Shown here piece by piece: positions 25,183-33,408 of a stretch of DNA of 64,000 bases. Under the pieces are notes generated by a model, which searched no databases, was not told the DNA's origin, and saw only the letters and a list, made by a program, of their open reading frames with translations. Position numbers and translations under genes: made by a program. Position 1 is the stretch's first letter; each line of letters begins with the position of its first letter. This stretch comes from Bin87 sp965243255 (GTDB lineage Bacteria; Chloroflexota; Dehalococcoidia; Lucifugimonadales; UBA3495): positions 434,001 to 498,000 of the forward strand of contig CBDEUH010000004.1 in assembly GCA_965243255.1 (NCBI GenBank). Direction: 5' to 3'.

Positions 25183-25938
25183 GTGTCGGACTATCTATTG
25201 GTGCACGGAGCCGGCCAGGGCGCCTGGAGCTGGGGCAAGGTCTGGGGACACATGACGGCCCCGGAAGAACACCCGCCCCGTCTCTACCGCCCCCGCCAGG
25301 CCGTGCGCGTCCAGGCCGTTGACCTCCCCGGCCAGGGCGCCGACCTTTCCCGCGATGCCGCCCTGGTTGACCTCAACGAAGCCGTGCAGGCCGTTGTCGC
25401 CCTGGCCCAGCGCGAGAACTTCACCGACTACGTCATCGCCGGCCACGAACTCGGCGGAACCATCGCCCTGCTAGCCGCGTCCCAGCTCCCGGCGCCGCCC
25501 AAACGGATCATCCTGGTCGCCGGCATCGTGCCGTCCCCCGGCGGCGCTCCGGTGTCCGCCTATCCCTTGCCGGCCCGCGCCGCCGTCCGCCTCTGTCACA
25601 CCCTGGGCAGCCTCACCGGGCGCGACGTCAAAGTCCCCGCCGCCATCGTCAACAACTACCACTGCCGCGGCCTCGACCCCATGCAACACGTCGAAACCGT
25701 CGGCCATCTCGGCCCACTCCCCCTCCGTATGCTCACCCAGTCGGTAGCGCTGGACCTGGATTCCCTCCCCTGCCCGGTTACCTACGTCGTCCTCGGCAAC
25801 GACCGGCTCATCTCTCCGGCCCGCCAGCGCGCCATGGCCAGCCGTATCCCCAACGCCACCGTCATCGAGCTGGACGCCGCCCACCAGGCGGCCGCGCAAA
25901 AGCCCCGGGAATTGGCCGAACTGCTCCTGGCGGCCTGA
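25183..25938 (+). CDS. Alpha/beta hydrolase fold protein with Glu at the nucleophile position
   Basis: 251 residues from a GTG at 25183, with GAGGAA at 25171-25176. The fold is clear: YLLVHGAGQGAWSW (oxyanion region), an Asp in VVLGNDRLISPA and a late His in LDAAHQAAAQ (His 234). The nucleophile elbow reads AGHELGG, so Glu 89 replaces the Ser of GHSxGG. That makes it distinct from the esterases and also from Asp-nucleophile haloalkane dehalogenases. Activity is unknown. The stop overlaps the next start (TGATG). Confidence 0.82.
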   Translation: MSDYLLVHGAGQGAWSWGKVWGHMTAPEEHPPRLYRPRQAVRVQAVDLPGQGADLSRDAALVDLNEAVQAVVALAQRENFTDYVIAGHELGGTIALLAASQLPAPPKRIILVAGIVPSPGGAPVSAYPLPARAAVRLCHTLGSLTGRDVKVPAAIVNNYHCRGLDPMQHVETVGHLGPLPLRMLTQSVALDLDSLPCPVTYVVLGNDRLISPARQRAMASRIPNATVIELDAAHQAAAQKPRELAELLLAA

Positions 25939-27230
25939 TGAAGCAGTCCCCGGCCGCCTTGGCGTCCTTTGTCGCCGACCTGCATATCCACTCCCCCTAC
26001 GCTTTCGCTTGCAGCAAAGCGCTGACCCTGGATAACCTCGCGGCCTGGGCCCAGCGCAAGGGCATCGACCTCCTGGCCACCGGCGATTTCACCCACCCCG
26101 CCTGGGCTGCCCAACTGCGCGCCCATCTCGTCCTCGGCTCCGATGGCCTCTATCAATACGCCGGCGCCCGTTTTGTGCCGGGAACCGAAATCAGCTGCGT
26201 CTATCGCCAGGCCGGCCGCGTCCGCCGCATCCACATCCTGGTGCTGATGCCCACGCTGGACGCTGCCGAAGACTTCACCCGCCGTCTGTCTCAACACGGC
26301 AACCTGTCCTCCGATGGCCGCCCCACCGTCAGCCTGTCGGCCCGCGACCTCCTGTCTCTGGCCCTGGACTGCCACCCCCAGGCCCAGGTCATACCCGCCC
26401 ACGCCTGGACGCCCTGGTACGGAATGTACGGCTCCCGCAGCGGTTTCGACAGCTTGGAAGAATGTTTCGGCGACCTCTCCCACCAGATAACCGCCGTGGA
26501 ATCCGGCCTCTCGTCAGACCCGGCCATGAATCGCGCCGTACCGGAGTTGGACACTCGCGCCGTCGTCTCCTTTTCCGATGCCCACTCCCCCGGTCGCCTG
26601 GGCCGTGAACTCACCGCTTTCAAAGGCGAACTCTCCTGGGACGGCCTGGTTGACGGCTTGCGCCACTCCGGGGTGGCCTTCACCGTGGAGTTCTACCCCG
26701 AGGAAGGCAAGTACCACTACAGCGGCCATCGCAGCTGCGGCGTCGTGTACGGCCCCGACGATGAGGCTGCCAACGGCACCGACTGCCCGGTCTGCGGAAA
26801 GCCCCTCACGCTGGGCGTGCTGCACCGGGTCTCCCTCCTCGCCAATCGCCCCCTCCCCGACCACCTGCAACCCGATGCCTCGGGCCTGATTGACCCAGGC
26901 GGACCCCATCCTCCTTTCGCCCGGCTGGTTCCCCTGCCCGAAGTCATCGCCGCCGTCCGCGGCGTCGGCGTCAACACCCGCCGCGTCATGCGCGAGTACG
27001 ACGCCGTCGTTGACCACGTGGGCAGCGAGTTGGCCGCACTGCTCTACGCCTCCTGCGACGATCTGCTCCCCGTGGCCGGTGAGACCCTCACCCAGGCCAT
27101 TATGCGCACCCGCACCGGCGAGGTTGCCGTGGCCCCTGGCTACGACGGCGTGTATGGCACGGTCAAGCCCCTGAGCGAGCCGCTCCCGGCCGCCAGCCGG
27201 CCCTCCCGCGAGCGTGCAGCATGGACGTAG
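25938..27230 (+). CDS. Endonuclease Q-like PHP-domain protein
   Basis: 430 residues. The PHP phosphoesterase domain starts ADLHIHSPYAFACSKALTL (metal ligands Asp 14, His 16, His 18) and continues TGDFTHPAW, PGTEISCVYR, PAHAWTPWYGMYGSRSGFDSLEECF and SFSDAHSPGRLGRE. Then comes a zinc-binding segment (about 258-292: HYSGHRSCGV...DCPVCGKPLTLGVLHRV) and a C-terminal helical part. This order is that of EndoQ, the enzyme of archaea and some bacteria that nicks 5' of deaminated bases (uracil, hypoxanthine) and abasic sites. It is translationally coupled to the hydrolase before it and overlaps rimI by 10 nt. Confidence 0.85.
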   Translation: MKQSPAALASFVADLHIHSPYAFACSKALTLDNLAAWAQRKGIDLLATGDFTHPAWAAQLRAHLVLGSDGLYQYAGARFVPGTEISCVYRQAGRVRRIHILVLMPTLDAAEDFTRRLSQHGNLSSDGRPTVSLSARDLLSLALDCHPQAQVIPAHAWTPWYGMYGSRSGFDSLEECFGDLSHQITAVESGLSSDPAMNRAVPELDTRAVVSFSDAHSPGRLGRELTAFKGELSWDGLVDGLRHSGVAFTVEFYPEEGKYHYSGHRSCGVVYGPDDEAANGTDCPVCGKPLTLGVLHRVSLLANRPLPDHLQPDASGLIDPGGPHPPFARLVPLPEVIAAVRGVGVNTRRVMREYDAVVDHVGSELAALLYASCDDLLPVAGETLTQAIMRTRTGEVAVAPGYDGVYGTVKPLSEPLPAASRPSRERAAWT

Positions 27231-27865
27231 CCTTGCGCCGGATGCGGGCCGAAGACATCCCGCAGGTCGTTGAGATCGAACAGGAAGCCTTCTCCCCCGG
27301 CTGGGTCGGCACGCCCTTCCGCCGCGACCTGAACAGCCGCTACTGCCGCTTCCTGGTGGCGTATCTTCCCGAAGATGAACCGACGTCTTCTCCCGATGCG
27401 GCTATTTCTTCCCCGCCCGACGCCTCCCTGTGGGACCGGATGCTCCTGGGCGTCAAATCCGCCCTCGGCCTCGCCGAGCAGCGCCCCAGCGACGAACTGG
27501 CCGGCTACGTGGGCATCTGGTTGCAGGGCAGCCAGGCCCACATCACCGAAATCGCCGTTCGCGAATCCCTGCGCGGTCAGGGCATCGGCGAGCTGCTGCT
27601 CATCGGCACCGTCCGCGTCGCCCTGGAGCAGGGCATGGACGAGGTTACCCTTGAAGCAAGGGTATCTAACTTCATCGCCCAGCGCCTCTACGACAAGTAC
27701 GGCTTCAACGAAATGGGCATCCGCAAAAACTACTACGCCGACAACCGCGAAGACGCCGTCATCATGACCACCGACGCCATCCACACCGGCGCCTACCGCG
27801 AAAAATTCACCAGACTCCAGGAACGTTTCCTGGAGCGATACGGCGCAATCCACATCGAACTCTAG
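27221..27865 (+). CDS. rimI: RimI-type GNAT N-acetyltransferase
   Basis: 214 residues, longer than the roughly 150 usual for RimI because about 45 residues (PTSSPDAAISSPP...GLAEQ) interrupt the early part of the fold. The GNAT core is clear: LRRMRAEDIPQVVEIEQEAF, HITEIAVRESLRGQGIGELLL (acetyl-CoA loop), LEARVSNFIAQRLYDKYGFNEMGIRKNYY. RimI acetylates the N-terminal Ala of ribosomal protein S18 in E. coli; homologues may have wider targets. Overlaps the end of the EndoQ gene. Confidence 0.85.
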   Translation: MDVALRRMRAEDIPQVVEIEQEAFSPGWVGTPFRRDLNSRYCRFLVAYLPEDEPTSSPDAAISSPPDASLWDRMLLGVKSALGLAEQRPSDELAGYVGIWLQGSQAHITEIAVRESLRGQGIGELLLIGTVRVALEQGMDEVTLEARVSNFIAQRLYDKYGFNEMGIRKNYYADNREDAVIMTTDAIHTGAYREKFTRLQERFLERYGAIHIEL

Positions 27866-27890
27866 CCCACTTCATTCCGCCTCCCGTCGG

Positions 27891-27919
27891 TTGACCGATG
27901 CCTTGCGCCTTGCTAGAAT
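27891..27919 (+). promoter_or_regulatory. Sigma70-type promoter for coaE
   Basis: -35 TTGACC (27891-27896), 17-nt spacer, -10 TAGAAT (27914-27919). The start of transcription is expected near 27926, 22 nt before the coaE ATG. This rules out the upstream alternative start at 27891. Confidence 0.78.
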
Positions 27920-27947
27920 GCCCGATAGTCTTATTGCTTGGGCGGTC

Positions 27948-28565
27948 ATGCTTACCATTGGTCTAACCGGCGGTATCGGCAGCGGCAAAAGCGCTGTTGC
28001 CAACCTCTTGCAACAGTTGGGAGCGTCAATCATCGACGCCGACCGGCTGGGACACGAAGCCTACACCCCCAACTCTGAGGCGTGGCGACAGGTCGTCGCC
28101 GCCTTTGGAGAGGACATACTGACTTCGGAGGGCGAAATTGACCGGCGCAAACTCGGCGCCATCGTCTTCGCTGACCCCGCCCAACTGGCTCGCCTCAACG
28201 GGATTATGCACCCCTTGATGGCCCGTATGGTTGAACAGCGCAAGGCCCAGCTCAAAGCCGCCGGCGAATCCGTCGCCGTGGTCGAAGCCGCCGTCCTCTT
28301 TGAAGCCGGCTGGGACTCCCTCGTCGATGAAGTTTGGACTACCAACGCCTCCGCCGACGCCGTGGTCGAACGCCTGCGCCAGCGCAGCGGACTCAGCGAA
28401 GAGGAAGCAAGAAAACGAATCAACTCACAAATGCCTGCCGACGAACGCAACCGACGCTCCGACATCGTCCTCGATAACTCCGCCGACCTGGCGGCCCTGG
28501 AACGGGCGGTGTGCGACCTTTGGCAGAATCGCGTAAAAGGGAAGGTACATCAAGGCAATGGTTGA
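27948..28565 (+). CDS. coaE: Dephospho-CoA kinase
   Basis: 205 residues from the ATG at 27948, matching the family start MLTIGLTGGIGSGKSAVA (P-loop at 8-15). DADRLGHEAYTPNSEAW, HPLMARMVEQR and AVLFEAGWDSLVDEVWTTNAS follow in the expected order. It carries out the last step of CoA synthesis, phosphorylating the ribose 3'-hydroxyl. A strong promoter lies directly upstream. Its last 8 nt overlap the next gene. Confidence 0.95.
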   Translation: MLTIGLTGGIGSGKSAVANLLQQLGASIIDADRLGHEAYTPNSEAWRQVVAAFGEDILTSEGEIDRRKLGAIVFADPAQLARLNGIMHPLMARMVEQRKAQLKAAGESVAVVEAAVLFEAGWDSLVDEVWTTNASADAVVERLRQRSGLSEEEARKRINSQMPADERNRRSDIVLDNSADLAALERAVCDLWQNRVKGKVHQGNG

Positions 28566-29469
28566 AGCACAAGTCGAAATGCTGGAAGACGAACCCAGTT
28601 TCAAGGAATTCGCCATCGAGGAATTCCTGGTTCGCAGCGAACCCTACTACCGCGCCGTCGGCGACGAACTCGAACTCTTCGAGGCCGCTTACGAACAGCA
28701 CATCCCCGTGCTCCTCAAAGGCCCCACCGGCTGCGGCAAGACCCGGTTCGTGGAATACATGGCCTGGAAACTCGGCCGCCCCATCACCACGGTGCGCAGC
28801 CAGGATGCCCAGGAAATGCACGAAGGCGAGGTTCGGGTTCCCCTGGTTACCATCGCCTGCCACGAAGACCTCACCGCCAGCGACCTGGTCGGTCGCTACC
28901 TCCTCGACGCCAACGGCACCCGCTGGATCGACGGCCCCATGACCCGCGCCGTCAAGGCCGGCGCCATCCTCTACCTCGACGAAGTCGTCGAAGCACGCAA
29001 GGACACCACCGTCCTCATTCACCCCCTCACCGACCACCGCCGCATCCTCCCCGTGGAGAAAACCGGCAACATCATCGAGGCCGATGACCGCTTCCTGCTC
29101 TGCATCTCCTACAACCCCCACTACCAGAGCGCCCTCAAAGACCTCAAGCACAGCACCCGCCAGCGCTTCATCTCCATCGAGTTCGACTATCCGCCGGTGG
29201 ACGTGGAGGCCGAAATCGTCGCCAAGGAAAGCGGCTGCTCCGACGAGGAAGCCCACGCCCTCTCCCGCCTGGGTGAGAAAATCCGCAACCTCCGCGAGCA
29301 CGGCCTGGCCGAAGGCGCCAGCACCCGCCTGCTGATCTACGCCGGCCGCCTCATGCGACAGGGCATCCCGGCCCGCCGGGCCTGCCAGGTCGCCATCGTC
29401 TGGACCCTCACCGACGAGCAAGAACTGCAGCGCAGCATCGAAGAGGTGGTGTACTCCATCTTTGAGTAG
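28558..29469 (+). CDS. MoxR-type AAA+ ATPase (CbbQ/NorQ/GvpN-like)
   Basis: 303 residues. Walker A GPTGCGKT (55-62), a Walker B region AILYLDEVVEARKD, and the CbbQ/NorQ marks TVRSQDAQEMHEGEVRVPLV, DLVGRYLLDANGTRWIDGPMTRAVKAG and FLLCISYNPHYQSALKDLKHSTRQRF. These ATPases work with a VWA protein to remodel or load metal enzymes (RuBisCO, NO reductase). The VWA partner is two genes downstream at 30090. No RuBisCO or NO reductase gene is in the window, so the client is unknown. Confidence 0.9.
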   Translation: MVEAQVEMLEDEPSFKEFAIEEFLVRSEPYYRAVGDELELFEAAYEQHIPVLLKGPTGCGKTRFVEYMAWKLGRPITTVRSQDAQEMHEGEVRVPLVTIACHEDLTASDLVGRYLLDANGTRWIDGPMTRAVKAGAILYLDEVVEARKDTTVLIHPLTDHRRILPVEKTGNIIEADDRFLLCISYNPHYQSALKDLKHSTRQRFISIEFDYPPVDVEAEIVAKESGCSDEEAHALSRLGEKIRNLREHGLAEGASTRLLIYAGRLMRQGIPARRACQVAIVWTLTDEQELQRSIEEVVYSIFE

Positions 29470-29500
29470 CTCCGGCCTTGTCAGCAGCAGTGGAGGCTGC

Positions 29501-30097
29501 ATGGGTGAAATCACCCTCGACCTGATTCACAACGCCCTGGCGCAACGCACTCCTGTTACTGCCGCCCCGGATGGCCTGATGCCGGCGGCAGTAATGCTGT
29601 TGCTCTACCGCAAGGACGACCAATACTGCGTGCTCCTCAACAAACGCTCCATGACCGTCGAGCACCACAAGGGCGAAATGTCTTTCCCCGGCGGCGCCCG
29701 CGACCCCGAGGACGCCGACTTCGAAGCCACCGCCCGCCGCGAGACCCATGAGGAAATGGGCATCTCCCCCGATGACATAACCATCCTGGGCCGCCTGGAC
29801 GACAACATCACCCGCTCCAACTTCCTGGTCAAGGTCTTCGTCGGCACCATCCCCTACCCCTACGAATTTCAACCCAGTTCCATCGAAATCGCCGAGGTGG
29901 TCGAAATACCCGTCGGCGTCCTGCGCGACCCGGCCACCCTGCGCTGGGACTCCCGCATCGAAGATGGCCAGCGCGTGGCAGTGCGCTCCTATGGCTACCA
30001 ACAGCATCTCGTGTACGGCGCCACTGCCAAAATCCTCGACCAGTTCCTCGATATCATCGAGGACCGGCTGAACAAGGAGGACCCTAGCTTTGACTAA
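29501..30097 (+). CDS. Nudix hydrolase, CoA pyrophosphatase type
   Basis: 198 residues from the ATG at 29501, with GGAGG at 29492-29496; an upstream in-frame TTG at 29462 is weaker. The Nudix box is GGARDPEDADFEATARRETHEEMGI (given here in parts: GGARDPEDADFEATA then RRETHEEMGI). The preceding VLLNKRSMTVEHHKGEMSFPGG is the CoA-hydrolase motif (LLTKRS..H.G..SFPGG). It likely cleaves CoA or acyl-CoA to phosphopantetheine and 3',5'-ADP, in line with coaE two genes upstream. It sits between the MoxR ATPase and its VWA partner, and overlaps the latter by 8 nt. Confidence 0.88.
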   Translation: MGEITLDLIHNALAQRTPVTAAPDGLMPAAVMLLLYRKDDQYCVLLNKRSMTVEHHKGEMSFPGGARDPEDADFEATARRETHEEMGISPDDITILGRLDDNITRSNFLVKVFVGTIPYPYEFQPSSIEIAEVVEIPVGVLRDPATLRWDSRIEDGQRVAVRSYGYQQHLVYGATAKILDQFLDIIEDRLNKEDPSFD

Positions 30098-33000
30098 CTC
30101 CGCAACTGGCGAGCTCCTGGCTGAACTGGCCAAACTACCCCCGGCGGTAACCGAAGCCTACGAAGCCGTCGCCGACGCTATGGGCGACTCCTTCAGCGAT
30201 GAGGAAATGGCCCTCTGGGCCAAAGAAGGCGTCGCTATCGGTACCCAAACCGTCCGCTCCTGGGAATCCGCCGTCGAATACTACCGCGTCAGCCCCGAGG
30301 TTGCCCGCTCCCTGGCCTTTGCTTCCTTCATGCAGTGGGCCCGCTGCGGCACCTACCTCTCCCAGGATTCGCCCACCCTGGCCGTTGCCTTTTTCAAAGC
30401 CAGTCCCACCATCGTTACCAACCTCCGGCCCCAGTACATCCCCCGCTGGGCCGGCCTGGGCCGCTCCCTCTACAAGGGTACCTGGAAGTCCAGCACCCTG
30501 GCCGCCCGCTTCTTTGAAGTCAGCCCCGACCTGGTTCGCAACCTGCCCTTCTGGGACGTCGAGGTCTTCGCCTCCCTTATCGAAGCTCTGTCCTACAAGT
30601 CCTACGACGTGGCCGCCGAGTGCCTGGTCCTGGGCCGCGACGTTCTCCCCGGCATGGGCCGCGAGCGCGAAGCCTTCCTGTCCATGTCCCGCGCCCTTAC
30701 CGACACCAGCTGGCGCGAGGTCAAAGCCTGCCTCGAAATGGCCCCCCGTGCCCTGCAGCACGTCGAAGAGGGCCAGACCGGACGCTTCCTGCGCCTCGGC
30801 GAAAAGCTGGCCAAGATGGGCCTCCGCGACACCTCACGCTTCCTCTACGACGGCGCCCAGGCCCTGTCCCACGTCTCCGCCGGCTCCCAGGGCCACATCC
30901 TCGACCTCTGCGACGGCCTCCTCGCCACCACCCCCGACGCCGTCCCGCCCTTCCTCAAGAGCCTCGACCCCGTGCTCAATCGCATCACCCTGCCCCAGCT
31001 GGACCAGTGGTATGCCCACGGCGTCGAATTGCTCAACGAAAACCCCGAAAGCGGCATCGCCTTTTTCAAGGTCGAGTCCAACACCTCCGAATCTATGCTG
31101 GAAACCCTTTCCTCCAGCCTTGACCTGGAACGCGTCAAGGGCATCATGCGCCTCTACACCCGCGCGCTGTCCGGCACCAACATCGAGGTGATGAGCACCG
31201 AGGAACTGGTGCGCCGCCAGATTGGTTGGGTTGACCAGGACACCGCTTCCACCGACGGAACCAAGGTGTACTTGCCGCCCATGATCGACAACTACAACGA
31301 CAAGGCCCAGAACTTCGCCTGGTTCAAGGTCGTCGCTACTCACCAGGTCTCACACCTGGAGTTCGGCAGCTTCCAGTTCGAGTTCCCCCGCCCGGCCAAC
31401 GTCTTCGAAGATCGCCGCATCGCCATGGAAGAGGCCATTCAGGCCCGCATGGACGCCATCCGCACCATCGCCGCGGAGCAATTCCAGCTGCAGGACGCCG
31501 ACGTTGCCCCCGTCATGGGCATGGACGACGGCCCCGGCGGCACCATGCGCGTCTATACCGACATCGGCCGCTTCCTGGCCCTCTTCGAAGACCGCCGCAT
31601 GGCCTTCGACCTCTTCAGCGTGCTCGAAGACTGCCGCCTGGACTACCGCATCAAGACCGACTATCCCGGCATCCGCCGTCCCGCCCTGGACGTGCAGCGC
31701 GACGCCCTGGCCCAGCGCCCCCGCGTTGAAGAGCTCCCCCTGCAGGAAGCCCTCATCGAGCTCCTGGTGCACATGAGCCTCGACCGCTTCGAGGCCCTGC
31801 CCGTTCCCCAGGAATACCGCGAAGAAGCGATTATGCTGGCCCGCGTCATGCACCGTCTGCGTACCATCCGCGCCTCCATCGAGGACACCGCCGAGGCGGC
31901 CCTGCGCGCCTACGAAATCATCTCCCGCCTCCAGAACGAGCAACAGCCCGAAGACGAGTACCAGCCCGAAGACCTGGACGATCCCGGCGAATTCTCCGAG
32001 GAAGAATACGAAGCCCTCCTCGACAAGTTGCAAGCCAACATGGACGAGCAGCAGGGCGAACAGGGCGAAGGCGACCCCTACGAATCCCCCGAACCCGTGG
32101 AGTACCGCGGCGACTTCAAGCCCGAAATGGTCCAGCTCCTCACCAAGCTCCAGATGGACCAGAGCCAGATGGGCGACGCCGAACCCATGACCCAGGAAGA
32201 GCTGGAACAACTCCTCCAGGACAGCGCCGAGCTGGAACTCGACGCCCAGGAAGGCGACATTGACCAGAGCATGGCCATGTTCGCCCAGAACATCATGAAG
32301 GAGGCCGGCGTCCCGCCGCCCTCCAACGATCCCGGCAAGGGCTACGGCCCCATCCTCCACGATGACGACGCCGGCGGCGAGCTGGAAGCCCTGGAACCCA
32401 AGACCTACGTCTATGACGAATGGGACTTCCGCGCCAACGACTACAAGCCTCGCTGGTGCATCGTCAAGGAGAAAATCCTCGACGAGGGCGACCCCAACTT
32501 CTACAACGACTCCCTGCGTAACTACGCCTCACTCCTGGCCCACATCAAGCGACAGTTCGAGCTGATTATGCCCGAAACCTGGCGCAAGACCTACCGCCTC
32601 ATTGACGGCGAAGACATCGACCTCAACTCCGCCCTGGAGGCTTGGGCCGACCTGCGCATGAACGTCCCCCCCGACGAGAAAATCTACTGGCGCCGCAACC
32701 GCGTCGAGCGCGATGTCGCCGTGGTCTTCCTCCTGGATATGTCCGCCTCAACCGCCGAAGCCATCGACGAAGGCCGCCACTCCGTGGACGACCGCGACGC
32801 CCCCGACGACCCCGTGGAGTACATGGTCTGGCTCCGCCGCCGCCGCGAAGGACTGGTGCGCCGCCACTACAAGCGCATCATCGACCTGGAACGCGAAAGC
32901 TGCGCCCTCCTCATCAACGCCCTGGAGTCCATCGGCGACACCTACGGCATCTACGGCTTCTCCGGCTACGGCCGCGAAAACGTCGAGTTCTACGTCATCA

Positions 33001-33404
33001 AGGACATTGACGAGCAGTTCAACGATAAAATCAAGCGCCGTATCGACAAGGTAACGCCCCTCCACGCCACCCGTATGGGTTCCGCCATCCGCCACGCCAT
33101 CACCAAGCTGGAAAACCAGGACGCCGCCACCAAGATCATGTTCCTGATCAGCGACGGCCGTCCCCAGGACCGCGGCTACAGCCGCGAAGGCGTGGAGAAG
33201 GAGTACGCCGTCCACGACACCCACCAGGCCCTGGTGGAAGCCAAGCGCAAGGAGATTACCCCCTTCTGCTTGACCGTCGACAAGGCCGGTCACGACTACC
33301 TCAAGACCATGTGCGGCGACCTCAACTACGAAGTCCTGGATGACATCTGGGCCCTGCCCGAACGCCTCCCCATGCTCTACCGCACCCTCACCATGACGCG
33401 CTAA
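30090..33404 (+). CDS. Large VWA-domain protein (CbbO/NorD-like)
   Basis: 1104 residues from a TTG at 30090 with a strong AAGGAGG at 30074-30080. The N-terminal half is helical with repeated PxLxRNLPxW/ALSHVSAG-like units. A very acidic Glu/Gln/Asp-rich stretch lies at about 616-770. The C-terminal von Willebrand A domain starts near 874 (DVAVVFLLDMSAS, MIDAS Asp-x-Ser-x-Ser) and continues through YGIYGFSGYGRENVEFYVIK, TRMGSAIRHAI and IMFLISDGRPQDRGYS. It is the partner type of the MoxR ATPase at 28558. Its stop is 4 nt from the convergent cinA stop. Confidence 0.87.
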   Translation: MTNSATGELLAELAKLPPAVTEAYEAVADAMGDSFSDEEMALWAKEGVAIGTQTVRSWESAVEYYRVSPEVARSLAFASFMQWARCGTYLSQDSPTLAVAFFKASPTIVTNLRPQYIPRWAGLGRSLYKGTWKSSTLAARFFEVSPDLVRNLPFWDVEVFASLIEALSYKSYDVAAECLVLGRDVLPGMGREREAFLSMSRALTDTSWREVKACLEMAPRALQHVEEGQTGRFLRLGEKLAKMGLRDTSRFLYDGAQALSHVSAGSQGHILDLCDGLLATTPDAVPPFLKSLDPVLNRITLPQLDQWYAHGVELLNENPESGIAFFKVESNTSESMLETLSSSLDLERVKGIMRLYTRALSGTNIEVMSTEELVRRQIGWVDQDTASTDGTKVYLPPMIDNYNDKAQNFAWFKVVATHQVSHLEFGSFQFEFPRPANVFEDRRIAMEEAIQARMDAIRTIAAEQFQLQDADVAPVMGMDDGPGGTMRVYTDIGRFLALFEDRRMAFDLFSVLEDCRLDYRIKTDYPGIRRPALDVQRDALAQRPRVEELPLQEALIELLVHMSLDRFEALPVPQEYREEAIMLARVMHRLRTIRASIEDTAEAALRAYEIISRLQNEQQPEDEYQPEDLDDPGEFSEEEYEALLDKLQANMDEQQGEQGEGDPYESPEPVEYRGDFKPEMVQLLTKLQMDQSQMGDAEPMTQEELEQLLQDSAELELDAQEGDIDQSMAMFAQNIMKEAGVPPPSNDPGKGYGPILHDDDAGGELEALEPKTYVYDEWDFRANDYKPRWCIVKEKILDEGDPNFYNDSLRNYASLLAHIKRQFELIMPETWRKTYRLIDGEDIDLNSALEAWADLRMNVPPDEKIYWRRNRVERDVAVVFLLDMSASTAEAIDEGRHSVDDRDAPDDPVEYMVWLRRRREGLVRRHYKRIIDLERESCALLINALESIGDTYGIYGFSGYGRENVEFYVIKDIDEQFNDKIKRRIDKVTPLHATRMGSAIRHAITKLENQDAATKIMFLISDGRPQDRGYSREGVEKEYAVHDTHQALVEAKRKEITPFCLTVDKAGHDYLKTMCGDLNYEVLDDIWALPERLPMLYRTLTMTR

Positions 33405-33408
33405 GCGG

